The notes under the pieces: model-generated
Database searches by the model: none
Told to the model about the DNA's origin: nothing
The model's input: only the letters and a program-made list of their open reading frames with translations
NCBI GenBank assembly: GCA_009776955.1
Contig: WRMW01000003.1
Coordinates: forward strand, 1 to 64,000
Origin: Clostridiales bacterium
GTDB lineage: Bacteria > Bacillota > Clostridia > Peptostreptococcales > Anaerovoracaceae
Direction: 5' to 3'
Length of the DNA: 64,000 bases
Translations under genes and position numbers: made by a program
Shown: in pieces, positions 34,907 through 44,300 of the stretch
How positions within the stretch are numbered: position 1 is the stretch's first letter
Layout: every line of letters starts with the position of its first letter

Positions 34907-34920
34907 ACATCACAGCCCGC

Positions 34921-34929
34921 ATTATATCA
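34921..34929 (-). promoter_or_regulatory. Extended -10 promoter for tRNA-Gly built from the hisF stop codon
   Basis: On the minus strand TGATATAAT: the TG of the extended -10 is the hisF stop TGA, and TATAAT follows at 34921-34926. The tRNA begins about 15 bases later. No good -35 is seen. Confidence 0.5.
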
Positions 34930-35712
34930 TATTCTTGGCGGGCGCATACAGATGCCATTCCCCATCAAGAAATCTTTTATTTCCATAACCGTGAAATTCC
35001 GCTCCAGCCTTGGCGAATAGAGCATGCTGCTGATAATGGCTGCACTCGCCTCAGTTTCGCTGAACAATGTATGCAGGTGTTGGGGTGATCCGGCGCCGCC
35101 GGAAGCTATAAGCGGCACGGTTACGGCAGCTTCCGCCAATTTCATCAACTCGATGTCGTAACCCGCCAAGGCGCCGTCGTTGTCGATGCTGTTGAGGCAT
35201 ATTTCGCCTGCGCCGAGTTCCTGCCCTCGCTTTATCCATTCTATGGCGTCCATGCCGGTGGCGAGCCTTGCGCCGTCGATATGCACCTCGTAACCGCTAG
35301 GCATCCTGTCCGTCCGCTTCACCTGCGTGGACAGCACCACGCATTGCGAGCCGAAAGCCTTCGCGCCGTCCGCGATTATCTGCGGGTTCCTGACCGCCAT
35401 CGAGTCCACGCTTATTTTTTCCGCCCCCGCCTTTAGCGCCTCATACATTTCGTCCAGATTCTTGATGCCGCCGCCTACGGTAAAAGGGATAAATACGCGG
35501 CGTGCCACGTTTTTCACCGTCTCGATGTCGATCCCGCGTTTTTCCGAGCTCGCCGTGATGTCATAAAAAATCAGCTCGTCGATCTGCGCGTCATACATGG
35601 TTTCCGCCAACGCCTCCGCAGGGCCGACGTCTATATTGTCCTGGAACCTTACCGCCTTCGTCACCCTTCCGTCTATGATATCGAAGCAGGCTATCAGCCG
35701 TTTAGTAAGCAT
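34927..35712 (-). CDS. hisF: HisF-like imidazole glycerol phosphate synthase subunit lacking Asp130
   Basis: This 261-residue TIM-barrel protein is clearly HisF-like (RLIACFDIIDGRVTKAVRF, FYDITASSEKRG, FIPFTVGGGIKNLDEM, VPLIASGGAGSPQHL). HisF normally closes the imidazole ring using ammonia from HisH, with Asp11 and Asp130 as catalytic acids. Asp11 is present, but residue 130 is Gln (VVLSTQVKR where relatives have VVLGMDVKR). The codon, CAG, was read directly from 35323-35325. Asn103 is also Asp. The ammonia-gate residues (Arg5, Glu46, Lys99, Glu170) are kept. It overlaps hisH by 11 bases and ends the 12-gene operon. It may be a repurposed amidation subunit or an impaired cyclase. No other his genes are present. 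Confidence 0.85.
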   Translation of the reverse strand: MLTKRLIACFDIIDGRVTKAVRFQDNIDVGPAEALAETMYDAQIDELIFYDITASSEKRGIDIETVKNVARRVFIPFTVGGGIKNLDEMYEALKAGAEKISVDSMAVRNPQIIADGAKAFGSQCVVLSTQVKRTDRMPSGYEVHIDGARLATGMDAIEWIKRGQELGAGEICLNSIDNDGALAGYDIELMKLAEAAVTVPLIASGGAGSPQHLHTLFSETEASAAIISSMLYSPRLERNFTVMEIKDFLMGNGICMRPPRI

Positions 35713-36322
35713 TTCCGCCCCCGTTCCCTAGGCCCAAAAAACCGCGGAGCAGCGAAAGCCCCGCCTCGCCGCTTTTTTCCATATGGAATTGCGTGGCGTA
35801 GATATTGCCCCTGCATATCGCCGCCGTAAACGGCTCATCGTAATCGGCCGTACCCCATATGTCAGACCCGTCCTCCGGCCGTGCATAATAGGAATTTACG
35901 AAGTAGAAATAATCGTCCTTCCCCTCGCCCGTCAAGGCGTTTTCGGCAAATCGCACATTGTTCCACCCCATCTGGGGCACCCTGACCTTTGAGACGTCGA
36001 ACTTGGCAACGCGCCCTTTCAGCCACCCAAGGCAGTCCGCATCGTCCTCCTCGCTATGCTCAAAAAGTATCTGCATCCCGACACAAATTCCCAAAAAGAA
36101 AACCTTGCCCCCAATTACCGCATTTTCCAACGCACCAATCAAACCCATTTCGTGCAGGGAGCCCATCGTCGCCTTGGCGCTGCCCACCCCCGGCAGGATG
36201 ATATGGGTCGCGCCTGCGATGTCCTGCGAGTCCCGTGCAAAATCCGCCTTATGCCCGAGTCGCAAGACCGCGTTCATCACGCTTGACGCATTCCCCGCTT
36301 TGTAATCGATGATTTTTATCAT
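35702..36322 (-). CDS. hisH: HisH-like glutamine amidotransferase subunit
   Basis: This 206-residue class I glutaminase supplies ammonia to HisF. The nucleophile motif FLGICVGMQILFEHS (Cys) and the His/Glu pair in ATQFHMEKSGEAGL are intact, as is MGWNNV. The start MIKIIDYKAGNASSVMNAV matches the HisH type with IDYKAGN. A Met replaces the common Pro after the catalytic His. It lies three bases after glmS and overlaps hisF. An intact glutaminase beside a HisF with an altered catalytic site is the unusual point. Confidence 0.88.
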   Translation of the reverse strand: MIKIIDYKAGNASSVMNAVLRLGHKADFARDSQDIAGATHIILPGVGSAKATMGSLHEMGLIGALENAVIGGKVFFLGICVGMQILFEHSEEDDADCLGWLKGRVAKFDVSKVRVPQMGWNNVRFAENALTGEGKDDYFYFVNSYYARPEDGSDIWGTADYDEPFTAAICRGNIYATQFHMEKSGEAGLSLLRGFLGLGNGGGNAY

Positions 36323-36325
36323 AAT

Positions 36326-38140
36326 TTATTCCACCGTGACGCTCTTTGCCAGATTGCGGGGCTTGTCTATGTCGAGCCCTTTGTTCGCGGCCACATAATA
36401 GCTGAAAAGCTGCAATGCAGCCACGGTCACGGATGGCGAGAACAAGTCGATGGAGCCGGGTATGCTGATATGCGACAGCTTTTCGTCCTCCGCGGCGTCC
36501 GGGCAATTGCCGATAAGCAGCACCCTTGCGCCCCTGCTTACCACTTGCTCCACATTGCTCATAATCTTGCCGTAGAGCGATTTGCAATTGGAGATAGCCA
36601 CTATCAATGTGTTTTCCTCAACGAGGGAAATGGGGCCGTGCTTCAGCTCGCCGCCTGCGTACGCTTCGGAATGCACGTACGATATCTCCTTGAGCTTGAG
36701 CGAGCCTTCAAGCGCGATGGCGTAGTCGATGTTGCGGCCGATGAAAAACGTGTTCTTGCAGCTGACGTATTCGGCGGCATACTTCTGGATGGAATCGACC
36801 TGCGCCAATATCTCCTCCACATAGCTAGGTATGTTTTCAAGCTCCCAAAACAGCATCTGCTCCGCTTCCGCCGAAATCTTGCCTAGCTTGGCGCCAAACC
36901 ATATGGCAAGGACGTACAATATCATCAATTGTGCGGAAAACGCCTTTGTGGTCGCCACGGCGATCTCAGGCCCCGCCGCAGTGAACAGGCAGCAGTCCGC
37001 TTCCTTGGCGATGGTGCTGCCCACCACATTCACGATGGACAGGGTGACCGCCCCTTTGGCTTTCGCCTCCCTCAGCGCCGCGATGGTATCGGCGGTCTCG
37101 CCCGACTGACTGATAAGTATCACCAGAGTTTTCTCGTCAATTACGGCATCCTTGTAGCGGAACTCGCTTGCAAGCTCCACCTCGATTGCCGGGAATCTGC
37201 ACAGTCTCTCAAACACGTACTTGCCCACCACGCCCGCATTGTACGCCGAGCCGCAGGCGGTTATCACTATCTTGTTGAAGCGCGCGATGTCAAGGTCGTT
37301 TATGACGTCTTTGTTCCCGCCACTGTGTATGGCGGAGTGAAGGGTGTCACGCAGGACTTTCGGCTGCTCCATTATCTCCTTTAGCATGAAGTGCGGGTAG
37401 CCGCCTTTTTCCGCGCTGTCAGGATTCCAGGTGATCGTTTCCGGCGTCTTTTGCAGGGGTTCCTTGTCGGCGTTGAAGAATTCCACGCTTCCCGCTTTCA
37501 GCACGGCTATCTCATTGTCCTCCAGATAGTGGACGGTGTTTGTGTGCTTCAATATGGCGGGCACGTCGGAGGCGATGAAGTGGCCGCCGTCGGATACGCC
37601 GACTATCAGAGGGTTGTCTTTCCTTGTCGCGATAAGCGTGCCCGGGTCGTCGAGGCACATGATGCCCAAGGCGTAGGAGCCCTCTAGCCTGCTCGTCATC
37701 TTTATGACCGTCTCTATCGCATCGCCGCTGTAATAATATTCCGCAAGCTGCGCGATAACCTCGCTGTCTGTCTGCGATGCGAAAACGACGCCCCTTTTCT
37801 CCAAATAATTTTTCAATTGTTTGTAATTCTCGATGATGCCGTTGTGGACTATGGCGATCTTGCTCTGGCTCCCGATATGGGGGTGCGAGTTGATGTCCGA
37901 TGGCTCGCCATGCGTTGCCCATCTTGTATGGCCGATGCCCAAGCTGCCCTCAAGCGGGGTCTTGGCAAGCTGCTCCTCCAAGGCGGACAGGCGCCCCTTT
38001 TGCTTTACGACGCTGATGCCGTCTTTGCCGTGGACGGCTATGCCGGAGGAATCGTACCCCCTGTACTCAAGTTTTTTCAGCCCATCGACTATGATGGGGA
38101 CTGCGTCTTGCTTTCCTACATAACCTATTATTCCGCACAT
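36326..38140 (-). CDS. glmS: Glutamine-fructose-6-phosphate aminotransferase
   Basis: This 604-residue enzyme makes glucosamine 6-phosphate from fructose 6-phosphate and glutamine, the first step to UDP-GlcNAc for cell wall. It starts with the N-terminal nucleophile (CGIIGYVGKQDAVPIIVDGL) and has EYRGYDSSGIAV, GIGHTRWATHGEPSDINSHP, two SIS domains (ISQSGETADTIAALREAK; GRNIDYAIALEGSLKLKEIS), and the end KPRNLAKSVTVE. Length matches GlmS. It stands 17 bases after gatC, leaving no room for a glmS ribozyme. Confidence 0.97.
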   Translation of the reverse strand: MCGIIGYVGKQDAVPIIVDGLKKLEYRGYDSSGIAVHGKDGISVVKQKGRLSALEEQLAKTPLEGSLGIGHTRWATHGEPSDINSHPHIGSQSKIAIVHNGIIENYKQLKNYLEKRGVVFASQTDSEVIAQLAEYYYSGDAIETVIKMTSRLEGSYALGIMCLDDPGTLIATRKDNPLIVGVSDGGHFIASDVPAILKHTNTVHYLEDNEIAVLKAGSVEFFNADKEPLQKTPETITWNPDSAEKGGYPHFMLKEIMEQPKVLRDTLHSAIHSGGNKDVINDLDIARFNKIVITACGSAYNAGVVGKYVFERLCRFPAIEVELASEFRYKDAVIDEKTLVILISQSGETADTIAALREAKAKGAVTLSIVNVVGSTIAKEADCCLFTAAGPEIAVATTKAFSAQLMILYVLAIWFGAKLGKISAEAEQMLFWELENIPSYVEEILAQVDSIQKYAAEYVSCKNTFFIGRNIDYAIALEGSLKLKEISYVHSEAYAGGELKHGPISLVEENTLIVAISNCKSLYGKIMSNVEQVVSRGARVLLIGNCPDAAEDEKLSHISIPGSIDLFSPSVTVAALQLFSYYVAANKGLDIDKPRNLAKSVTVE

Positions 38141-38157
38141 TATTCCGCCTCTCCCTG

Positions 38158-38439
38158 CTACTCCACTGTTTTTGGCGCGACAAACATCTCGCTGTTCCTG
38201 TTCGCCGCATTCTGCAAGACAAGCTCCCTATCCCACGATGCCTGCACTTCGTCGTCCCGAAAGCCGTTCACGTCGTCGAACGGATGGCTTCGCTCAGGGA
38301 CATCGGCGAGGTCAAGCTCCTCAAGCCGTGCCATCCCGTCCAGGATTTTGCCCAGATCCCCTGCCAAACGGCCCTTTTCATCGTCCGAAAGGCTGAGGTG
38401 CGACAATTCCTCCAAATATGAAATTGTGTCGTTATTCAT
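38158..38439 (-). CDS. gatC: Asp-tRNA(Asn)/Glu-tRNA(Gln) amidotransferase subunit C
   Basis: This 93-residue protein wraps around and stabilises GatA in GatCAB. YLEELSHLSLSDDEKGRLAG, LGKILDGMARLEELDLADV and the end RNSEMFVAPKTVE match GatC. The ATG at 38439 follows GGAGATGCTTG; a TTG just before it is in frame. It overlaps the gatB stop, and the gene order A-B-C differs from the common C-A-B. Confidence 0.9.
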   Translation of the reverse strand: MNNDTISYLEELSHLSLSDDEKGRLAGDLGKILDGMARLEELDLADVPERSHPFDDVNGFRDDEVQASWDRELVLQNAANRNSEMFVAPKTVE

Positions 38440-39862
38440 CAAGCATCTCCTTTAGCGACTTTTTTATTATATCAGGGTTTCCCGCGCCGCCCAACTTCCT
38501 CATAACCTGGCCCATCAAAAAGCCGAACACTTTCTCCTTGCCCTCGCGGTACTCTGCGATGGCGGCAGGGTTGGCATCAAGGACTTCTGCGACCGCACGG
38601 GTGATGGCGCTGTCGTCAGACACCATCATAAGGCCTTTTTCCGCGATATATGCCTCTGGGTCGGCATCGTGCAGGAAAACCGCCTCTATTGTTTCCTTGT
38701 ACGCATTGCGGTTTATCTTTTCGGTCGTGACCAAGGCGATCAGCGTTGCGAACTTGCGTTCGTCAATATGCAAATCTTCGGGCAGGGTGTTCGTGTCGTT
38801 CACCAGCCGCATTATCTCGCCTGTCATCAAACGCGCCGTCTCCGTCGGCTCACCGCTTCTCTCTGCGATGGCCTCGAATATTGCGGAGATATTTTTATGG
38901 CTTGTCAACAATGAAGCCTCAGACCCCGTAAGCCCAAGGTCGCGTGTGTACCGCTCCCGCTTCATATGCGCCGGCTCAGGAAGGTTGCCCCTGATTTCCA
39001 CTAGCCATTCGCCTGAAATCTCCATCGGCAGCAAGTCTGGCTCAGGGAAATAGCGATAGTCCTGTGCGTCCTCCTTTGACCGCATACCGAGGGAAACGCC
39101 CTCGTCGTCATCCCATCGCCGTGTTTCCTGCACGACACGGCCTCCTTTTTCCAATAGTTTTATCTGCCGTGCCGCCTCGTATTCAATCGCCCGCCCTATC
39201 GCCTTGAACGAGTTTAGATTTTTCATCTCCGTTCGCACGCCTAGCTCGCCGCCCGCCTGCCGCACCGAAAGGTTGACGTCGGCGCGAAGGGAGCCCTCCT
39301 GCATCTTGCAGTCGCACACATCGAGGTAGAGCAGCGTCTCCCTCAGCTTCTCAAGATAGGCTATAACCTCGTCGGCGCTGCTGAAATCCGGCTGCGATAC
39401 GATTTCAAGCAAGGGCACGCCACAGCGGTTGAAGTCCATAAGGGTGCCGCCCTTGCCGTGGACAAGCTTTCCTGCGTCCTCCTCCATATGTATCTCGCGT
39501 ATGGCGATGGTCTTTTTTTTGCCGACCGTGCCGTCCGTCTCGATCTCAAGCTTTCCGTCCCGGCAGATGGGGGCGTAGAGCTGCGAAACTTGATAGGCTT
39601 TCGGCAGATCGGGGTAGAAGTAGTTTTTGCGGTCGAACTTGCAATGTCTCGTGATTTCGCAATCGAGTGCAAGCCCCACCCGCAAGGCGTACTCCACCAC
39701 GGAGCGGTTTAGCCTCGGCAGCGTCCCCGGCATACCTGAGCATACAGGGCAGACGTGGGTGTTTGGCTCGCCGCCGAACTCCGTGGTGCAGCCGCAAAAT
39801 ATCTTGGATTTCGTGGACAGCTCGGCGTGGACTTCGAGGCCCATGACTATTTCCCAGTTCAT
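38432..39862 (-). CDS. gatB: Asp-tRNA(Asn)/Glu-tRNA(Gln) amidotransferase subunit B
   Basis: This 476-residue subunit binds tRNA and activates the misacylated Glu or Asp with ATP before amidation. It shows the GatB start WEIVMGLEVHAELSTKSKIF, Zn-site cysteines (CGCTTEFG and CPVCSGMPGTLP), ALDCEITRHCKFDRKNYFYP, and the C-terminal YqeY-like tail domain (FGFLMGQVMRKLGGAGNPD). It overlaps gatA by four bases (ATGA) and gatC by a few. Confidence 0.96.
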   Translation of the reverse strand: MNWEIVMGLEVHAELSTKSKIFCGCTTEFGGEPNTHVCPVCSGMPGTLPRLNRSVVEYALRVGLALDCEITRHCKFDRKNYFYPDLPKAYQVSQLYAPICRDGKLEIETDGTVGKKKTIAIREIHMEEDAGKLVHGKGGTLMDFNRCGVPLLEIVSQPDFSSADEVIAYLEKLRETLLYLDVCDCKMQEGSLRADVNLSVRQAGGELGVRTEMKNLNSFKAIGRAIEYEAARQIKLLEKGGRVVQETRRWDDDEGVSLGMRSKEDAQDYRYFPEPDLLPMEISGEWLVEIRGNLPEPAHMKRERYTRDLGLTGSEASLLTSHKNISAIFEAIAERSGEPTETARLMTGEIMRLVNDTNTLPEDLHIDERKFATLIALVTTEKINRNAYKETIEAVFLHDADPEAYIAEKGLMMVSDDSAITRAVAEVLDANPAAIAEYREGKEKVFGFLMGQVMRKLGGAGNPDIIKKSLKEMLDE

Positions 39863-41367
39863 GTGCTTGGCCCTCCCTGTTTCTGAGCTGACGCCGCCAC
39901 GTCCCCAGGCTTTTTCGTATGGTGGTCTGTGATTTGCTGATAGGCCTGTGCCGCCCAGACCAATTTTTCTTCCGAGAACGCATCGCCGACAAGCTGGAAG
40001 CCTATGGGCAGCCCCTGCCCGTCAAAACCGCATGGGAGCGAGACTGCCGGCAGCCCTGCAAGATTGACCGACGCAGTGTAGATATCGCCCATATACATCT
40101 TGACCGGGTCGCCCACGTTCTCACCGAGCCTGTACGCCGTGGTGGGGGCGACGGGCGAGAGCAGCATATCGAAACGCCCGAACAGCTTGCTGTACGCATC
40201 CTTGACGAGCGCGCGCGTCTGCAAGGCTTTTTTGTAATAGGCGTCGTAATAGCCCGATGACAGCACGAACGAGCCGAGCATTATCCGCCGCTTCACCTCT
40301 ATGCCAAAACCCTCGCTGCGAGACAGGCGATAGACCTCGGAAAGCGTCTCCGCGCCCTCGCTCCTGTAGCCGTATTTCAGCCCGTCGTAACGTGACAGGT
40401 TGGACGAAGCCTCGGCGCAGGCGATGACGTAATAGGCGGGAATGATATAGTCCATCAGCGGCATATCAAACTCCTCGACGCTCGCACCCGCCGATTCAAA
40501 ATCTTTCGCCGCGGACAGGATGGAGTTCTTGACTTCATCGTCGATGCCGCTTTCTAAATAATTGTGCGGCAGACCGATTTTTGTATTGTGTAAGTTGGGG
40601 GGTGCGGGTGTGTGTGCGGGTGCGGTGCCTAAGTCAAAGGGCTTCTCGATTACGCAGGTGTTGTCCCTGCCGTCCTGTCCGGATATTATGGACAGCATGG
40701 CTGCACAATCGTCTATGTCTTTTCCGATTGGGCCTATCTGGTCGAGCGACGAAGCGAAAGCCACAAGACCGTAGCGGGACACCGCTCCATAGGTCGGCTT
40801 GATGCCGGTGACGCCACAGAACGCGCAGGGCTGGCGTATGCTGCCGCCGGTGTCCGAGCCTAGTGTCAGCGGGACCTCGCGGGCGGCGACCGCCGCTGCG
40901 CTCCCGCCGGAGGAGCCGCCCGCAACACGCGATGTGTCCCACGGGTTGCGGACAGGCCCGAACGCCCCCGTCTCAGTGGAACCGCCCATCGCGAATTCGT
41001 CCATGTTCAGCTTGCCCACGACCACCATGCCCGCCTGCTCAAGCCTGTCAACCGCAGTGGCGTTGAATACGGGCGTGTAGCCCGCAAGCATCTTCGAGGC
41101 GCAGGTGGTCTTTATCCCCATTGTGGATATATTGTCTTTCACGCCTATTGGCACGCCCGCAAGCGGGGAAAGTGCCTCGCCTGCGTCGATTTTGGCTTGT
41201 ACGGTTTTTGCGCGGTCGAGGGCGTCATCTTCGGCCAGGCTTATAAAGGCGTTGTATTCGCCGTCGGTATTTTTTATTGTATTTATATATGCGCCCACCG
41301 CCTCGGCTACGCTCAGTTTTTTTGATTTTATGGAGTTTGAAAGCTCTATCGCATTCATATCAAACAT
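39859..41367 (-). CDS. gatA: Asp-tRNA(Asn)/Glu-tRNA(Gln) amidotransferase subunit A
   Basis: This 502-residue amidase-signature enzyme frees ammonia from glutamine for GatB. The Lys of the Ser-cisSer-Lys triad is in PIGVKDNIST, the cis-Ser region is RVAGGSSGGSAAAVAAREVP, and the nucleophile Ser is in LGSDTGGSIRQPCAFCG. The start is set at the ATG at 41367 (MFDMNAIELSNSI), with GAGGTGGG before it; the frame is open to 41484 but that part lies inside purL. It is ten bases after purL. Confidence 0.95.
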   Translation of the reverse strand: MFDMNAIELSNSIKSKKLSVAEAVGAYINTIKNTDGEYNAFISLAEDDALDRAKTVQAKIDAGEALSPLAGVPIGVKDNISTMGIKTTCASKMLAGYTPVFNATAVDRLEQAGMVVVGKLNMDEFAMGGSTETGAFGPVRNPWDTSRVAGGSSGGSAAAVAAREVPLTLGSDTGGSIRQPCAFCGVTGIKPTYGAVSRYGLVAFASSLDQIGPIGKDIDDCAAMLSIISGQDGRDNTCVIEKPFDLGTAPAHTPAPPNLHNTKIGLPHNYLESGIDDEVKNSILSAAKDFESAGASVEEFDMPLMDYIIPAYYVIACAEASSNLSRYDGLKYGYRSEGAETLSEVYRLSRSEGFGIEVKRRIMLGSFVLSSGYYDAYYKKALQTRALVKDAYSKLFGRFDMLLSPVAPTTAYRLGENVGDPVKMYMGDIYTASVNLAGLPAVSLPCGFDGQGLPIGFQLVGDAFSEEKLVWAAQAYQQITDHHTKKPGDVAASAQKQGGPST

Positions 41368-41377
41368 ATTACCCACC

Positions 41378-44300
41378 TCACCTAAAGTAATCCACGCCGC
41401 CCTCGAAAAGCGGGAGGAACTTGTTTCCTGGCACGTTCTTCGCCACATTCTCGCCGTGCCGCTCCGCATGGGCCATCTTGCCAAGGATACGACCGTCAGG
41501 GCTGCATATGCCCTCTATCGCCCAGTCGGAGCCATTGGGGTTGTGTGCGATGTCCATTGAGGGCAGGCCGTCATGGTCTGCGTATTGAAAAGCTATCTGG
41601 CCGTTCGCTCTTAGGTCTGCCAGAACCTCTGCGGAGGCCGTGAATCGCCCCTCGCCGTGGGAGACCGGCTGAGAGTGCAGCTCGCCCGTAACGCACCGTG
41701 ACAGCCACGGCGAGAGCGTCGATGCGACCCGCGTGGTGACGTAGAGCGACTGGTGCCGCCCTATGCGGTTGAATGCAAGCGTGGGCCAGTCCTCCGTCGC
41801 CTCGGCGATGCACCCATATGGGAGCAGACCCATTTTTATCAACGCCTGGAATCCGTTGCATATGCCCAAGACAAGGCCGTCCCTGTTTTGCAACAGGTCG
41901 TGGACGGCGGCTTTAAGGCGTTCGCTGCGGAACAGCGACACGATGAACTTGCCGGAGCCGTCCGGCTCGTCGCCGCCCGAAAAGCCGCCGGGGAACACTA
42001 TCATCTGTGATGAGGCTATGGCTTTTTCGAGCTCGACTATGGACGCCTCAAGCATATCTGGTCTAAGGTTGCGGACAAGCACGGTCTCGCATACGCCGCC
42101 CGCCCGCTCGATGGCCGCGGCGGTGTCGTACTCGCAATTCGTTCCGGGGAATACGGGAATGACCGCCCTCGGCCTTGCAAAGGCGAGGCCGATGCGTGGC
42201 GCAGGCCGCCTATCGTCTGTTACCTTGGGGGCTTCGCCAGGCTGCTCCGCCTTTACGGGGAACACGCCTTCGAGCGTGGACTCCCACGCCTCACGCAGCT
42301 TTTCGAGCGGCACGGCTTCGTTATTTTCGCCGAACCTGAGTTCGGGGGCGGCCTGCGTATGCCCCAGTAGGCGGTAAGGGGGTGGCTCATCGCCTTCGGG
42401 CGCGGGGGTGGTGGCTGCGCCCAACGCTTCGGCGGTCTCGAATATGATGGAGCCACAAAGCCGTGAGGACTGCTCGCAAAGCCGCTCGTCCTGCCATGTT
42501 CCCGATGCATCGCCCGCAAACCCTATCATATTGCCAAGCGCCATCTTCATGATGCCGACGTGGACGCCACCCGCCTCGCACGCCCAAGCGGACAGGACTT
42601 TCCCCGACCGCATCAGCTTTGCGTATTTTTTCCATGCGTCCCGCAATGCGGCAAAATCCGTCAGGCCGTCCGCATCGACAGGGGCTTCCATTATATATAC
42701 AGGATGCCCCGCGTCCTTGAACTCAGGGCTTGTCAGCGTCGGCGCATCGCCCACGCCCACGGCAAAGGATATCAGCGTCGGCGGCACGTCAAGCTCCCCG
42801 AAGCTGCCAGACATGGAATCCTTGCCGCCTATGGCCGCTATGCCAAGCCCCATCTGGGCGGAGAAAGCCCCTAGCATCGCGGCAAAGGGCAGACCCCACC
42901 GCCCCGCATCGTCGCCCACGTTCGGAAAGTATTCCTGGAGCGAGAGGTGGATTGTGTCAAGCGCCGCACCCGACGCCACGAGTTTTGCAACCGATGTGAC
43001 CACTGCGTTCGCCGAGCCTGCAAAGGGATCTGCTTCGGTAAGGTATGGATCGAACCCGTACGCCATGACCGAGGCGGTGCGAGTGCCTGGGCTCGGCAAC
43101 AGCGCCGCCATCACTTGCGACTCCGTCAGGGCGTGCTTGCCGCCGAACGGCATAAAGACGCTCGCCGCGCCGATCGAGCCGTCAAAGCGCTCGACAAGCC
43201 CTTTTTGCGAACATATGTTCAAGTCGCTTGCAAGTTGCATGAGCTTTTGTGCAAGGGCTTCGCCGCTCAGCGCCTGCATCGCGTCGCCCTCCACACCAGA
43301 ACGATCCGGCACATATACCGATGCACGTCGCTCCGCACCGTTCGTGTCCAAAAACGCCCTGTCGATATCCACAATTCTTTGACCTCGCCACTTCATCACA
43401 AGACGCTTGCTCTCCGTGACCTTTGCAACCACGGACGCCTCTATGTTTTCGCTTTCAGCGTGACGCATCAGGGCAGGTAGGTCCCGCTCCGCCACAACCA
43501 AAGCCATGCGTTCCTGCGACTCGGAGATCGCAAGCTCCGTGCCGTCAAGCCCATCGTACTTCGTCGGCATGGCGTCAAGGTCTATCTCCACGCCGTCTGC
43601 AAGCTCGCCGATGGCAACGGCCGCCCCCCCTGCGCCGAAGTCGTTGCACCGCTTTATAAGCAATGCGGCCTCCGGGTTCCGAAACAGCCTTTGAAGCTTG
43701 CGTTCCTCTGGGGCATTGCCCTTCTGCACCTCGGACGCACTTTCCGCAACCGTTCCCGCCTCGTGCGTCTTTGACGAGCCCGTCGCCCCGCCGATGCCGT
43801 CACGCCCTGTCCGCCCGCCGAGCAGCACCACAAGGTCACCTGGCTCAGGGCTCTCCCTCCGCACCGAGGAACGTGGCGCTGCGCCTATCACCGCACCCGC
43901 CTCCAGACGCTTGGCGACATAGCCCTCGTGGTATATCTCCCTCACATAGCCCGTGGCTAGCCCTATCTGATTTCCGTACGCACTGAACCCTGCGGCGGCG
44001 CCCGTCGCAAGCCTGCGTTGCGGCAGCTTTCCAGGCAGGGTCTCCGCAATAGGCGTCCGTGGATCGCCGGCACCAGAGATACGCATGCCTTGGTACACGT
44101 ACGCCCGTCCCGAAAGCGGGTCACGTATCGCGCCGCCTATGCAGGTGGACGCACCGCCGTACGGCTCTATCTCCGTAGGATGGTTGTGCGTCTCGTTCTT
44201 GAAGAAAAGCAGCCAGTCCTCCCATCCACGCTCAAACTCCGCAACTATGCCTATGGTGCAAGCGTTGTTCTCATCGGATTCATCAAGCATGGGCAATTCG

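Noticed and set aside
38141-38157. glmS ribozyme upstream of glmS.
   Set aside because: Only 17 bases separate gatC and glmS, far too short for the ribozyme.
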